A stretch of DNA of 64,000 bases, from positions 706,333,389 through 706,397,388 of the forward strand of contig NC_064616.1 of NCBI RefSeq assembly GCF_023898315.1, read 5' to 3'. This DNA comes from Schistocerca nitens (taxonomy: Eukaryota; Arthropoda; Insecta; Orthoptera; Acrididae). The notes under the pieces were generated by a model that did not search any database, had not been told where the DNA came from, and worked only from the letters and a program-made list of their open reading frames with translations. The position numbers and the translations under genes are program-made. Within the stretch, counting starts at the first letter, position 1. The number at the start of each line of letters is the position of its first letter. This document shows positions 37,480-49,827 of this stretch, piece after piece.

Positions 37480-38251
37480 CAACTTTCCCAAGTGTCAATA
37501 AACAGTCTTGATGCAACTTGGTAGGCGTGTAGAAGGGGCAAAATAGTGTAATACATTTTTTTTCTGGTGCTTAATTTCACTTTTAAGGTGTAAAACATGG
37601 CCTGGGAGGTAATTTGACATTATTGGTTTAGTGGGAACATTTCAAAATGATAGTATATAAAAAATGTGTTTTCCATATATAAGATGACATGTAATTAATA
37701 TTCTTGAAAACTGTATAATCAACATATTTAATCATTTGAAATTTTGCAAAACACCCCACCACCATTAATTACTTTTGAAAAATGAAAACTTCTGTTACAA
37801 TAAAATTAAACAAGCTTTCAAGCCACATATCTCCTGTGTAATACAGGTTGTTTCTGAAACAGCATTTTTGGAGAATAAGCTGTACACAATGCACTGTTGG
37901 AGAGTTTTCAACATACCTAATTTAAGTAGCTAAACATTCATTACTATTCTAATTATTTATTTCACTTATTTGTTTTATGTTTTAAATTGTTATTTTATTT
38001 TTTACATTCTTTTTTAAAAACCATGTCACATTTGCGTATTATGTGATTTGAAAATAATAAGTAACTAATTACTGAGATAGAAAATAATTGCAGTAATGAT
38101 AATCGGTAAGTAACTGCTTAAAATATAGTGTTTTTTTACACCAAGTGCATAAAATGAATGAAATTTCTCCATGTAAAATACTTGACAAAGAAGCCAATAT
38201 AAAACAAAATTCAGCAGGATTACAAACTGTCACAGAATATCCTAATTTGTA

Positions 38252-38530
38252 TCAGGCATGTTTCAGTACATTGTTAAGCTTTGGAAAGGGAAACTGATTA
38301 TGTACTAGTGATTGCAGCTTGATTGTATTGTTTCTCAAGTGGAGATTGACATCATAATCATTCAACAGAACTAGATCTGAAAATTTTCTCACAGAGTTCT
38401 TCCAACATCGAAAGCTGTATACATTCCACAGCTGTATCTGCGTCATGCCCTTTGGGATCATGAGAAGTCTCTTGTCCTCAGGTAAAATGTTTGAAACAGT
38501 TTTGTGCACACCTACCACCCACCTTTTCAT
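38252..38530 (-). pseudogene. Transposon-derived coding fragment, left arm
   Basis: The minus strand reads HKTVSNILPEDKRLLMIPKG, QLWNVYSFRCWKNSVRKFSD and LLNDYDVNLHLRNNTIKLQS. It is the mirror copy of 38784-39029. No catalytic motif is recognised; it is presumably the end of a transposase-like protein. Confidence 0.6.
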
Positions 38531-38783
38531 AGTTGTAAAGGAAACTAATGGTGAGTTTGGACCAAGACTTTAAGGAGCTCTTTTTGAAATCCAGAATGTA
38601 CTTGTGACATTATCAAAATCTGGTAGATAAACATCTGACCAGGTTAAAAGATATTTTAAAGATGTTTCTTTCCCAGCAAGGGAGAAATGTCTGTATTATT
38701 GTTACATTCTTGTAGTGGTTGATGTGAAAGAACTGTTTAAAGCATAAAGCATCATTCCTCAGGATAAGGAACTTGTTCATCTG

Positions 38784-39029
38784 ATGATCTCAAAGGGCTC
38801 AATGGCACAGGTACAGCTGTGGGATGTATATGGCTCTCGATGTTGGGAGAACTTTGTGAGAAAATTTTCAGATCCAGTTCTCTTGAATGATTATGATGTC
38901 AATGTCCACTTGAGAAGCAACGCAATCAAGCTGCAATCACTAGTACATAATCACTTCTCTTTGCTAATGCTTACCAATGTACTGAAAGACACTTTACACA
39001 AAGCAGGATATTTAAAGGATCACCCATGA
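38784..39029 (+). pseudogene. Transposon-derived coding fragment, right arm
   Basis: The plus strand reads MISKGSMAQVQLWDVYGSRC, WENFVRKFSDPVLLNDYDVN and VHLRSNAIKLQSLVHNHF, clearly homologous to the left-arm copy. Homology extends upstream (GAACTGTTTAAAGC). The two copies have both kept a readable frame over about 80 codons despite nucleotide divergence. Confidence 0.6.
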
Positions 39030-39795
39030 TAATTTGAAATCCTGCTGAATTTTGTTTTATATTGTGTTCTCTGTTGTGTATATTATGTGAAGAAATTTTG
39101 TTCATTTTATATGCATGGTGTAACAAAACACAGTGTTTTCAGCATTTCCTTCCAGATTATCATTACTGTAATTATTTTCTATCATAATAATGAGTTGCTG
39201 TAATTTTCAGGTAACCAAATACATATATGTGAAATGGTTAACTAAAAAAAATTTAAAAAAATGTAAAATAATCATTTACAACATAAAACAAACATAAGTA
39301 AAATTAATAATTACAGTAGTAATGAATGTTTAGCTATTTTAATTAGGTATGTTGAAAATACTTCAACAGCACAATGTTTATAGCTTACTTTCCAAGAATG
39401 GTATTTTACAAACCAGCTTTATTACACAGGGATGTATGTGGCTTAAAAGCTTCTTTAATTTATGTTGTAACAAAAGTATTCATTTTTCAAAATTAATTAA
39501 TGGTGTTGGGGTACTTTTCAAAAATGTGAAGTATTACAAAAGTTGTTTATACAGGTTTCAAGAACATTAATTAAATATCTACTTTGACGTGAAAAACATT
39601 TTTTACATCATCATTTCGAAGATATTCCCTCTAAACTAACAAAGCCAAATTATCTTCAGAGGCATGTTTTACTCCTCAAAAGTGAAATTGGGCACAAAGA
39701 AAAAAATAGAAATTGCACTATTTTGCCCCCTTTACGATGTGCCAAATCATCACGATTGTTTATTGAGACATGGGAATGTTAGCTGGGAAGGTAAA

Positions 39796-41489
39796 TACCA
39801 CACAAGGCAGTCACAGAATTCCTATTAGATTATACATTGAATAATTATACAATTAGCTTCTTTCCTAGCTCATATTCATCCAGAATCACTTGTGCACCAA
39901 ACAGTCCCCTGTAATTTGAAAATAAAGCAGATTAATGTTGTTAATTTAAATGGTAAATGGTAGGGTACACAGACTTGCAGACCAATATCCCTGTTGCAGA
40001 ATCATAGAGTATACTCTGATTTCAAACATCATGATAATCTTGGAGGAAAAGTAGCTGCTGTGAAGGAAGTATCACAGGATCACAAAAATCACTCTTATGA
40101 AAAACAGCTCTTTTTTTCACATAATATCTTGAATATAGTAGCCACTCTGATTGTTCAGTGACGTGAAACATGATGAACATGATAAACTAGTAAACAGGAA
40201 TGTGAATAACATACATGAGCTTTGTTGCAAGGCTTCTAAGAAAATGTGGTCCACATGTAAAACAGACAGCATACAACATGCTATTCAGACCAATTCCAAA
40301 GTACTTCTGGAGAAACTGGTGTCCTTATCAAATAAGCATGACACAAGCCATCAAACGAGTTTAGAGGCATTATGTCAGGATCTTAACAGGTCACTATGGT
40401 CAATATGAAAGTATAGCATACATATTTCGGGCGGTTACATGGGAATCTTTGGACAAAAGATATTGGTATACTCATGAAACCCTGTTTGGATAATTTAGAG
40501 AACTGGTATTCACGGAAAATTGTGGAATAATTCTACTGTCACAATCATATATCTCATACAGTGATCATGGGCATAAGATACAAGAAATTATAATATATGT
40601 TGAGATGTAAAGACAATCGCTCCATAAATGAATGGAATGGGACAGAAATATTGATACAAAGTAAACTGCACCATATACTGAATAGTTACCAATTATGTTT
40701 GTAGCCAGCCATAGTTTGAACACGAATCACTTCATTTAACAATGTGCCCTGATCTGAATCAAATATGAATAAATAATAATTCTGTGTTTAAATTATCAGC
40801 AGTCATGAGGAAGTAGGGTGTATATCTATAATAAAAAGGGAAAAATAAGCACAATAGTGCATGATGGTTTGATTCTATTATTACATAAACAATTCCATCA
40901 AATTCATTTGCTATGAGCACCTGGTACTTAAATACATAATTCTGCATGTATTTCATAACTATAAATGATTATTAATTACAGAAAAAAATGTTTGACACAT
41001 TTGCTTTTTTCCTTCTGAGAAACAATGGCAATCATTGTCTTAATTTCGCACCATACATTTTTTGACAAATACACAAAGTACTATTCCAATACCTGACTTG
41101 TTTCCTTTGAGGTATATGGAGAATGAAATTCTATAACAAGGCCATTACCCAATAGATCTTTCAAAAAGCAATGACATACCACAAGACATGACATTAAACT
41201 TACAACAGACATCCACTTGCTCAACAATAAAAGCATCAATTAAAAGATACCATGATTCTGCTGAGACTGCCTGTTATTTGAATCAAAGTTTTACTTTTCA
41301 CTCCTGGCTAGTTTCAATCACATGGTCACTGTCATGTGTCATGTGCCTATGATCATATATAAGCTAGTAGAACATCATTCATAAAGCCACAAATAAAAAA
41401 GAAAATGCAGAGGCATGTCCAAATGCATCATGAAACCTGTAAATAATCCATCACAGATTAGTATGTCCATACTTGCCTTCATACTAATC
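39796..41489. other. Intron sequence, no features seen
   Basis: AT-rich intron. Nothing recognised apart from short non-coding open frames. Confidence 0.5.
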
Positions 41490-41770
41490 TGTACGTACCT
41501 CTGTAGCCAAGATACCTAACACTTGTCTTTATAATGGCACTTGAGTCGGAGGGAGCCAGTTTGAATCTTGGTGGTGAAAGAAACTTTTATCACCAGTAAT
41601 TGTCTGCTGATGGTGATCCATCCATCAGATGGGAACATACGCTTGGTGCTATTTGAGAGGAGTGGACTATGCACAAGCACTGGGTTTCACCCTCTCCCAT
41701 TTCTCATCATCATGCACCACAAACAGGACACCATACTATAGGCACATTTATTACAATCACTCACACTCAA
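41490..41770 (+). repeat. Degenerate tRNA-derived SINE
   Basis: The head reads TCTGTAGCCAAGATACCTAA and GGAGCCAGTTTGAATCTTGG, resembling Pol III A and B boxes of a tRNA-derived SINE. It is followed by GGTGAAAGAAACTTTTATCA. The copy is old and its ends are uncertain. This is a different SINE from those at 13248 and 34531. Confidence 0.55.
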
Positions 41771-42643
41771 CAGATACATTGAAAATCTAACTCCCACACA
41801 TCTTTAGAAAATGGGCTATTGTGTATGGAGGAAGAAAACTGTCACCAATTAAGCAGCTGAATCTACACCTTGGGGTGTCCCAGAATATGCCATAAAATTC
41901 TTTTTTTCTTTTTACTGGTCAGTGATTTGTTAAATACTGGGTACCAGTAAACAATGCACTTGGACATGTCTTGGCATTTGTTTTATTTATGACTGCACGG
42001 AGACTCATCTATTAGCATATATATAACACTTGATAATGAGCATGGGGTGAATATGGGCCAAAAGTGGCGAATGAAACATTTATAATAACAGACAACCTCC
42101 ATGGCACAATGATGTATTTAACTGATGATTGATGGCAGTGGACTGAAGTGTAAGGAAAACAATAACAACACTCTTGACAGCACTGGATAATCAACAATTT
42201 TTCTCAAATCTACATGAAGACTTAATGAGGAATGATACACCAGAAATGAATCTCCGTAAAATGTATTATATCCTCTATTACTGAATGAAGTTATTTAGTT
42301 TAGTATTTTTCTATCTCATGCCAAGAGAGGAAATACTTAATATCTAAAAAGCTAAGAACCAATAAAGAAAATCTGTTAAATAAGCAGAAAAGTAAAGAAA
42401 AGTGAAGAAAAACTGAAGTTGCTGGAGGTTAGAAAAGCAGTTTGCTCTTGCTGTTTCCAAATGGTGCAATGTAACTTATAAAACTCATTTAGACATGTAT
42501 GTATCAGGATAGGGAACTGGGGCAATGGCCTACAGTTTTACATTATACAGTTAAAAGTAATATTTTAGAAAATAAATTTAGAACATTTTTAGGCCATAAG
42601 AATTAAATGTAAAGTACATACAAAGGAGAAGTGCTATGCGAAC
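41771..42643. other. Intron sequence, no features seen
   Basis: AT-rich intron to the left of the exon at 42644. Nothing recognised. Confidence 0.5.
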
Positions 42644-42733
42644 CTTGAGTAATTCTTTGTCCACCAATTGTAGTTTAGGCCAATCTGTTATTAGATCTTG
42701 AAGAGATGGCCGTCTTCTTATGTCAAATACATC
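42644..42733 (-). CDS. bt: Projectin exon: DWP linker, second copy
   Basis: The 30-codon exon reads DVFDIRRRPSLQDLITDWPK then LQLVDKELLK. The RRRPSLQDLI-x-DWP motif aligns with the exons at 44286 and 30992. The acceptor AG is at 42735-42734. The donor GTTCGC at 42643-42642 is weak. Phase 0 at both ends and exactly as long as the previous linker exon (90 nt), which suggests exon duplication. Confidence 0.85.
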
Positions 42734-44285
42734 CTGAGGGCATTTGGTGCAAATACAAATGTCGTTTAATTCATTGCTCTTTAAAATAAGTGATTTAATT
42801 TACTCACCACCCAAGCAGAGTGTGAATTTACAAATGCAATGCTATTTTTTTTTTCACTTCACATGAAATTTGGGGTCTGTTGTTGAAAGTATTGAGGAGG
42901 TTTATATGAATATGACCTACTGCAGATAAAAAGATCCAAGAATTAAAAAATACTGTTAACTCAATGCACAACAGTGCATGATAACTGAGTGCAAGAATTT
43001 GAAGTGGTTTTAATAAACAGTCAAATGTCATATAGCATGTGAATATTTTACTACAACACACACAACTTTATTGTATGAATATCAAACAATAAATAAAGTG
43101 AATCTGTATCAGATCATATTGGAGGTCCACAGCAGCCTTTCATCACATTTTAGAATTATATTATGATGAAAAGTGTTTTAGCAACCAATCACAATTTATA
43201 TGGGATCAACACTGAAACATTGCTAGTGTTGATAAACTGACTACTTCTTGTAAAACACATTTATAAGCAAAAGTAATTCACACTCTGTAGGTTTAATTTA
43301 TTGTTTTCTGCTTGTTTTCTTTTAAATATGTGTTTTATAGTGCAGTCTTCTCATAATGAAACACTACGAATGGATACCTACACACCATGTTGTGTTTAAC
43401 AGAAATCAAAAGCTAAAAGCTGAGGAAAATGAGAAAAGTAAATAAAAAAGAAAAGGGCTGTCAGCTTCAATATTTGTGTTACTACCATATACAGCATTAC
43501 ATAATTTTTATGCCAGAAATGCCATTTTCATCATTATGTGAGCCGATTACATCCACATTGAGTTTTGTAATTTTAATGTTTAGTTGGGTGAAAATTATCA
43601 TTCTGAGTTTGCACCCAAAATTCTGTTGATATTCTGATATCATCAAATATTATAGAGATACTATCAGTCTCTTTATTTTGCTCTATTGCACTATTAGTTT
43701 GTGGTTCTCATTATGAACAGACTGCAAGCATGCAAATTTATATAGACATTAAAGAAAGCTGTTATTAAAAACTGGTTTTTATTTGGCATAACATGCTGAA
43801 TATAAATCTTTTTGCCACTCAAATTATTGATTGAATTTAAATGTCTTTCAACAATTTTACAATTAATTAATCATTTTGTTACAATTTTATATTAGGTTCA
43901 ATTATAAATCTTAGTAATGGACTGGGTAGGAAAATAAGGATATATTATGATGGATCAATGCATTTTAATCTCATTTCATTATTTCCCAGAGCAATCATGA
44001 TATGAAGCATAGTAATAAAGATGAGCCTCCAGCAATATACATATATTTAAAATAATGGTTAGAAAACAGTCAACAAATTTTTGTTTACATTAGAGATGAT
44101 GACAACTGAAGAGTATCATTTTCAGAATGTTAACAGTGAAGACAATGAAAAATTACTTAGCAAAATAGAGAAAGCCATACAATACGAAGAAGCATCGCCC
44201 ATAGAAAAAGAAAGAGCTGGAATGAAGAACAAAAATATAAGAGAAATATTTGGCTGATTTAACGTCAGACCTCTGCCCTTCTTAC
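42734..44285. other. Intron between DWP linker exons, no features seen
   Basis: AT-rich. No additional DWP-type exon is found here on either strand. Confidence 0.5.
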
Positions 44286-44375
44286 AGCAACGGAATGGAG
44301 TGTAGGCCAGTCGGGAATTAGCTCAGCTAGTGACAGCCGCCTGCCAGCTCGTACCAACTGAGTTAAGTCCTCATC
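44286..44375 (-). CDS. bt: Projectin exon: DWP linker, first copy
   Basis: The 30-codon exon reads DEDLTQLVRAGRRLSLAELI then PDWPTLHSVA. The acceptor AG (..GTCTAG) is at 44377-44376 and the donor GTAAGA at 44285-44284 is strong. Phase 0 at both ends. Such RR-x-SLxxLIPDWPTL segments lie between Ig domains in twitchin and projectin. Confidence 0.9.
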
Positions 44376-44784
44376 CTAGACAATATAATAATAAAATTTT
44401 CAGCTGCTCACACAGAGAAGAAGAAAAAAGCGACAGAGAGACTGAAGGGGCACAGTACTAGTAATAATGTAATACTAATTGTATTCATATCAGTTTGAAA
44501 AAGAACATTGGCTTGAAGACAATACCACAGTGAAACTGAATAACACTCTTGTACAACTTAATTAGAGGCACAATAAATGTAAATTCACAGCTTGTTTTGG
44601 GTCAAACAGTCTCATCGCTGAAAACTGAAACTAAAAAAAAAAAATTATTAATCTTACTAAATTAATTTCAAACATTTGTTGCAACAGTAACAATTAAACA
44701 TAGAAACAAAATCACATTATTTTATTGTTTGCACTACATTTAGTAATTATCTGCAGATTAACTAGATGCACATTTGAATTCACT

Positions 44785-44837
<53 letters not shown>

Positions 44838-46071
44838 CATTTACAAACTTTTGTATACGGATTCTCATTCTATATCCATAATAATATCAACAACGTTAAT
44901 ATGAGTTGAAACCCTGACTTATAAGTCTTCTAACATTAATTTTAAAACTGTCTTAAGTTTTAACAGAATACAAAGCAAAAAATATATTGTCAATCAGCAT
45001 TACACTAATCAGTGTCATAGTGTCAGTGTCATAACTTTCATTGTATTACAGATGAATACATTGGGCACTGTGTCTGTAGATGTGAGTGTTTGACCATAAA
45101 ACTTTTTCTCACATTATATTGCTAACACCTACTCAGTGCACACAAATTTTAAAACATTCAAATCATCTGCAGACATCTTGAGAAAAATGTACTTTAAGGG
45201 ATGTCCTTTATAAGTGGAAGTAAATATAATTTAATTATGCCTGCAGACTCTGATTAGTAACACATTATTTCTGTTCACAGAGACTAATAGAAAATCTTCA
45301 TTGACATTATTATTCTAAAAATAGAAATTGCACTCAAATATGAATGGCTAACAATGGAAAGTACATGTTTCTTGAAATTGTTACTGAAGCATACAGTCTG
45401 AATAGAGAAACAACACAACAGTACAATAAGTATTTGATAATCAGCACTAGTATCTCATCCTTAGTTCCTTTTCCTTGAACAGAGTGAGTCACAATGACAT
45501 GTCTAAAAATAATATTTAGAGGCTGGCATGTGCTCCAGGAAAATATGTAATTCAGTGAAGCAGTTATGATGACCAACTACACAATCAGTTTCATGAAAAA
45601 CTTAGTTCAAGAATATGCACACATCTGTCAAGAATGATATCCCTGAAGAGTAAAAGCTTCCCAGATCAGCAACTATACACAAGTAATACCAAACCTACAC
45701 TTCAGAAACTGAAATTTTTAAGATATTCTGCTAAATGCATAAAAAGGTGCAGCACTTTATATGACATGATATTCATGATAGTACGACAATTTAGGAGTGC
45801 ATAATTTTGATGATGGGCTCCAACATATGCATAATTGTGATTGCTGTCACTGAGTGAGTATATCTATCACCAGTATCAGTTGTTGAGCAAGTGCTGGAGA
45901 CTCATCCTTACTTGCTATTTACAATTTTTCTTTCTTTATTTCTTTCTTGCTACAAATCAAATGGACAAGGTAATCTGAGAAATAAAACTGCATTGAATAA
46001 TAGATAAAGTGAGGGGAAGGTGACAAGAAAAGGTACTGTTCAATTAACTCTTTTAAGCCATTATCAGCTAC
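44376..46071. other. Intron with (AC)n microsatellite
   Basis: AC run at 44786-44831; otherwise AT-rich with no recognised feature. Confidence 0.6.
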
Positions 46072-46209
46072 CTTCAACCAGCTCCAATATGAAACGCCTT
46101 TCTTAGCAGCTGGTACTCTGGCCACTTCTTGGCCATCCACTTTGATTACAATGCACCCAGATTCCTCATCTTCAAACCAACCTGTCTCCCCTGTCTGCCC
46201 TTCATCAGT
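46072..46209 (-). CDS. bt: Projectin exon: unassigned linker segment
   Basis: The 46-codon exon reads TDEGQTGETGWFEDEESGCI, VIKVDGQEVARVPAAKKGVS and YWSWLK. It is not an Ig or Fn3 domain and I do not recognise the segment. The acceptor AG (..TTCCAG) is at 46211-46210 and the donor GT (AAG|GTAGCT) at 46071-46070. Phase 0 at both ends, between two other phase-0 exons, so it fits the transcript either as a constant or a cassette exon. Codon use and splice sites look real. Confidence 0.72.
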
Positions 46210-46402
46210 CTGGAATCAACCACTCACATCAACTGACAAGTAATATATTTGTACTGTGAATGTAGAATCCAAAGAAGAATCTGAAATTTTACCAAGATTA
46301 CTTACTATTGAGAAGAAGAGGCAAATAAAATTATATCATGATCATCAGTATGTGTGCTTGCACATATATGTATACATACATGTGCATGTGCACGCGCACA
46401 CC

Positions 46403-46403
<1 letters not shown>

Positions 46404-46454
<51 letters not shown>
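46404..46454. repeat. (AC)n microsatellite
   Basis: About 25 AC units within the intron just upstream (in transcript sense) of the exon at 46072. Confidence 0.95.
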
Positions 46455-46456
<2 letters not shown>

Positions 46457-46786
46457 CCTGTGGCTGAGTTAAATATTTTTGTAGACAATGTTTACTGTAA
46501 AAATAAAATCATCTGTGTAATTGTATGAAACCCTGCTAATAGTCATATTTTGAAGCCAATTTTATTAGTTAGACAAGTTTGGTAACAGTGATACACAGAA
46601 CTATTTTAAAAAAAAATGTAAGATTTCAGATGGATTGTATCATTTCTAGTAAGTTCTGTAGTTTCAAATCAAAGACTCTAAAGCAGTTAACTTCATCAAC
46701 ATGATACAGACATTAAGGAATCGATATATATTTTATATGTTCAGGGAGTATGCATAAAATACACTGTTTTGAAACAGGAGCATTAC

Positions 46787-46923
46787 CTTTTCGACTTTCT
46801 TTAGTTTAGGTACTTCCTTTTCTACTTCCTTTAGATCTCCCCAGTCAGGTTCTTCTTTGTCTTTTCCCCACTTTGCATATTTACGCTTCTTTAACATAGC
46901 ACGGAAGTCCATTCCACTGGCAT
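46787..46923 (-). CDS. bt: Projectin exon: charged Lys/Glu linker after first Ig
   Basis: The exon encodes [40 protein letters not shown] and LKKVEK. The [16 protein letters not shown] part is a well-conserved sequence following an Ig domain in twitchin-type proteins. The Lys/Glu-rich rest is likely an extended or helical linker. The acceptor AG is at 46925-46924 and the donor GT at 46786-46785. It is entered in phase 1 (G+AT gives Asp) and left in phase 0. Confidence 0.93.
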
Positions 46924-49468
46924 CTGTAATGAATACCAGACAGGATATTTTACAGTGTTAAAAATAACGCTACTAAGATTAACTGGCACAGTGTCATCAA
47001 TGTGCTGCTACAATTAACTCCATAATGAGAAGGAAGGTTCACCACATTGGATATTGACTTTTTGTACCTTCTATGTGATGTACAACCCAGTATTGAAGAT
47101 GGTGTAATGTAACACCAAAATTGATTGCAAATAAAATAAGATCTCTAAATAGAGTTGAAAGTGTCATCCCTGTCACATAAAAATTAATTAGTGTGGTACG
47201 ACTTTAGTTATTCTGACTGTCACTAAAGGAAATAATTTCTCCTGAGAGTAGATAGCACCCACAAAATGCAATATGTAAGAGCTATACAGTATCCATTTAT
47301 GGCTTTTGTAACTGTTTAAGATAAGTGAAAACATTTTTCTATCAGGAGTTCCTATGTATGTGAAGCTGGCTGGTATCATATGGTGCTTAATCTGATGACA
47401 GAATGTTTCTAACAATTTGTGCTTCAAATCTCCATTTCCACATCACAAAAGCTCCTTTGTGGACACATGCATTTTCTTGGTGAGAGGTGGATTTTTTATG
47501 TTATAATCTAGTAGATTTTTAAAGCATTATTTGGTCCACTTGGTCATATGGACTAGCATGTTTCCCAATTACTTTTATATCCTTTGCAAGGTAATCAGTG
47601 AGAAGAATCCATTTTGCATTCAAGAAAACACTGGATGTAAATTTTCCAGCAGATGAAATCAACATTGCCTTTTTTTGGTGCACAGCCACTACCTCCCATT
47701 GAGTGCTTTCATTGCTGTTTCATTTCTGGCAAGAAGTGATGGACTTATATATTATCCAGAACAGCAAATGGGTTGATAAAATGAGTTGGAGTCTTTTAAA
47801 ATAATCTGTAGAATGCTCAGAAACTCATTTCTGTATTTATTTTTGATCAGTTACCAACACCTATGCTACGCTTATTGCACAAACCTTTTCCCATTGTTAA
47901 TCCTCCACATATAAAATTCCATATTGTTTCTTCTGATATGTCTATGGCATCAGGTATTTCTCATATCTTCACCTGCTGATTGTCTAAAACCACAATGTGT
48001 GCTATTCAGTGTTTCTATCACATTTTTTATGCCCTTTGTACATATCACCCTCAAGAGAAGTACCACCCCATCTGAATTCAGCTGTTCAATTCCTACCTCC
48101 AAAAACAGAGGAACTGACTCCTTATAAATGTTCACTTACATCTGATGATTTTTCATTTGCAACATTACATAAATAAATAAATCGAAACAAAGAATTTTCT
48201 CTTGGAGGGGTCATTGAACGAAACACACATCCCTTTTCTAGAAAGACAGATAAACAAAAATATTCTGTAGATTAAGTTGTTGCTTGACTTTCATTATTGC
48301 ACATTACATATAAACATAACAGAAACAAGGTTTCAGCATTATCTCTGTACTAGTTCAAGAAACACCCATCTATACCTTACATGGGAAATTCTGTTACAGT
48401 GTTAAAGAGTTCATCCAAGTCATGGGAGATAAGCTATAATACAGTGGAGAAATGTAACATGCTAAGAAACAAGACTACTGGCATTGAAAAAGTTGGGTTC
48501 TCAAAAATGTGCTTTTAAAATATTGGTTTTGACATTAGTTAATTCAAAGTCTAAAAGACTGAAAATCAGTATCTTTCTGAGAGGAACCAAAATATATATC
48601 CCAGAAATCATTAATTTTCTTTAGTCAAGTATGAAAACTCCTACAGCTCAGATCAGTATTATTAAATCCAAAATTAGTTATGATATACATATATCCAATG
48701 ACCGCCTTTGCTTACAGAGTTGCAAAATATGTTCTTCCAAACAAAGAATACAGCTCGTGAATTAAAATGTCAGGAAGTACAAAAACAAAAATACAACAAG
48801 TATATAAGAAGGCAGGATTATGAGTCCCCAAGTTCATGTTACTGACAGCCAGAAAGTGCAGTCATTTATATATGCAATGAGCAAAAAATTATTTCTACAG
48901 AGAAGTGGAAAGGAAAATATAAATGACACAAAGCACACAATAAAGAGAGAACTGGATGTGAGAAGTAGTCAATGATTAATAAGTTTATAATGACAGGAAA
49001 ATAAGTTTAACACACATGGATAACATATGAGAATCCTTACGGGTGAAAAGCACACTATTTATGATTATTCCATCTGTGCATTTTAATAGAACTATCACAA
49101 TTTCATATTATCATGGACAGACAGAAGAATTACTAGCAAGTAGTTTTCTTGTAAACTGTAGCCTCTACCTTCACATTAGGTGTTTTCATTGTTTCTACTC
49201 CAGCTTTAGAATGCACTGATGTAGTCTATATTTTGATAATATCAGTGTCTATCAAGGGCTGTATTCTACCAACTGTGTTTCCTACTAAATATTTAGAGCT
49301 ACAATTGACTCCTTCGGTTGCTACTTTAAGTAAACTTACCTATTTTCCACAAGTGTTCTAATTTCTTTTCCATTGTTTAGTTTGCACCTTCCATGGACGG
49401 ATTATAAGTTACAACTGAAAATTGTTATCTCATGTTACATTTATTAAAAGTCTTAAAACAGGACTTAC
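46924..49468. other. Intron sequence with possible old repeat remnants
   Basis: Minus-strand open stretches at 47188-47427 and 47950-48135 (the latter with NSDGVVLLLRVICTKGIK) look like decayed transposon coding sequence, but I cannot assign a family. The rest is AT-rich intron. Confidence 0.4.
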
Positions 49469-49646
49469 CTGACACATACAACTGCATTTCTGCTGAATCT
49501 TCTCCATGTTCATTACTAACAACAACTTTGTACTTTCCTTCATCATTAGGTTTCACCTTCCTTATACAGAGAGTTATCGAATTAGTCTCTCCATCAGTTA
49601 CAAATTTAAACCGACCTCCTTCTATGTACAAGAGTTCTGTCATTCC
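49469..49646 (-). CDS. bt: Projectin exon: second half of the first Ig domain
   Basis: The exon encodes [40 protein letters not shown] and [24 protein letters not shown]-x-V-x-x-S-N marks the F-G strands; the F-strand Cys is Val. The acceptor AG is at 49648-49647 and the donor GT at 49468-49467. It is entered in phase 0 and left in phase 1. Confidence 0.95.
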
Positions 49647-49762
49647 CTAAAAAAATATTAAAAATGTCTCAGAATATTTGCAGTATAGACTAAAGATAGC
49701 ATACTTCATTCATCAACATTAAATATGAATGGCAACTAATAGTAACTCATTACTGTAAGTAC

Positions 49763-49827
49763 CTTGTAGAATTTGAAGGTGGGTGCTGGATTTCCTTCAA
49801 CACCAATAGTGATATAACCCGTTTGAT
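49763..49827 (-). CDS. bt: Projectin exon: middle of the first Ig domain
   Basis: This 65-nt exon encodes DQTGYITIGVEGNPAPTFKF then YK, the B-C strands of the Ig domain begun in 52209-52356. The usual core Trp is replaced by Phe. The acceptor AG is at 49829-49828 and the donor GT at 49762-49761. It is entered in phase 1 (G+AT gives Asp) and left in phase 0. This Ig is split over three exons, unlike the later two-exon domains. Confidence 0.93.

Larger units (their letters stand above)
37480..39795. mobile_element. Large fold-back element (~1.05-kb inverted arms)
   Basis: Sequence from about 37480 rightward is repeated, inverted, from about 39795 leftward. Matching landmarks are AATAAACAGTCTTGATG / AATAAACAATCGTGATG at the ends, GGGGCAAAATAGTGTAAT / GGGGCAAAATAGTGCAAT, AATTCAGCAGGATT near 38210 and its inverse near 39045, and a coding fragment in each arm. 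The central spacer is about 38530-38720. Arms have diverged visibly. The class of element is not clear to me. Confidence 0.85.
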
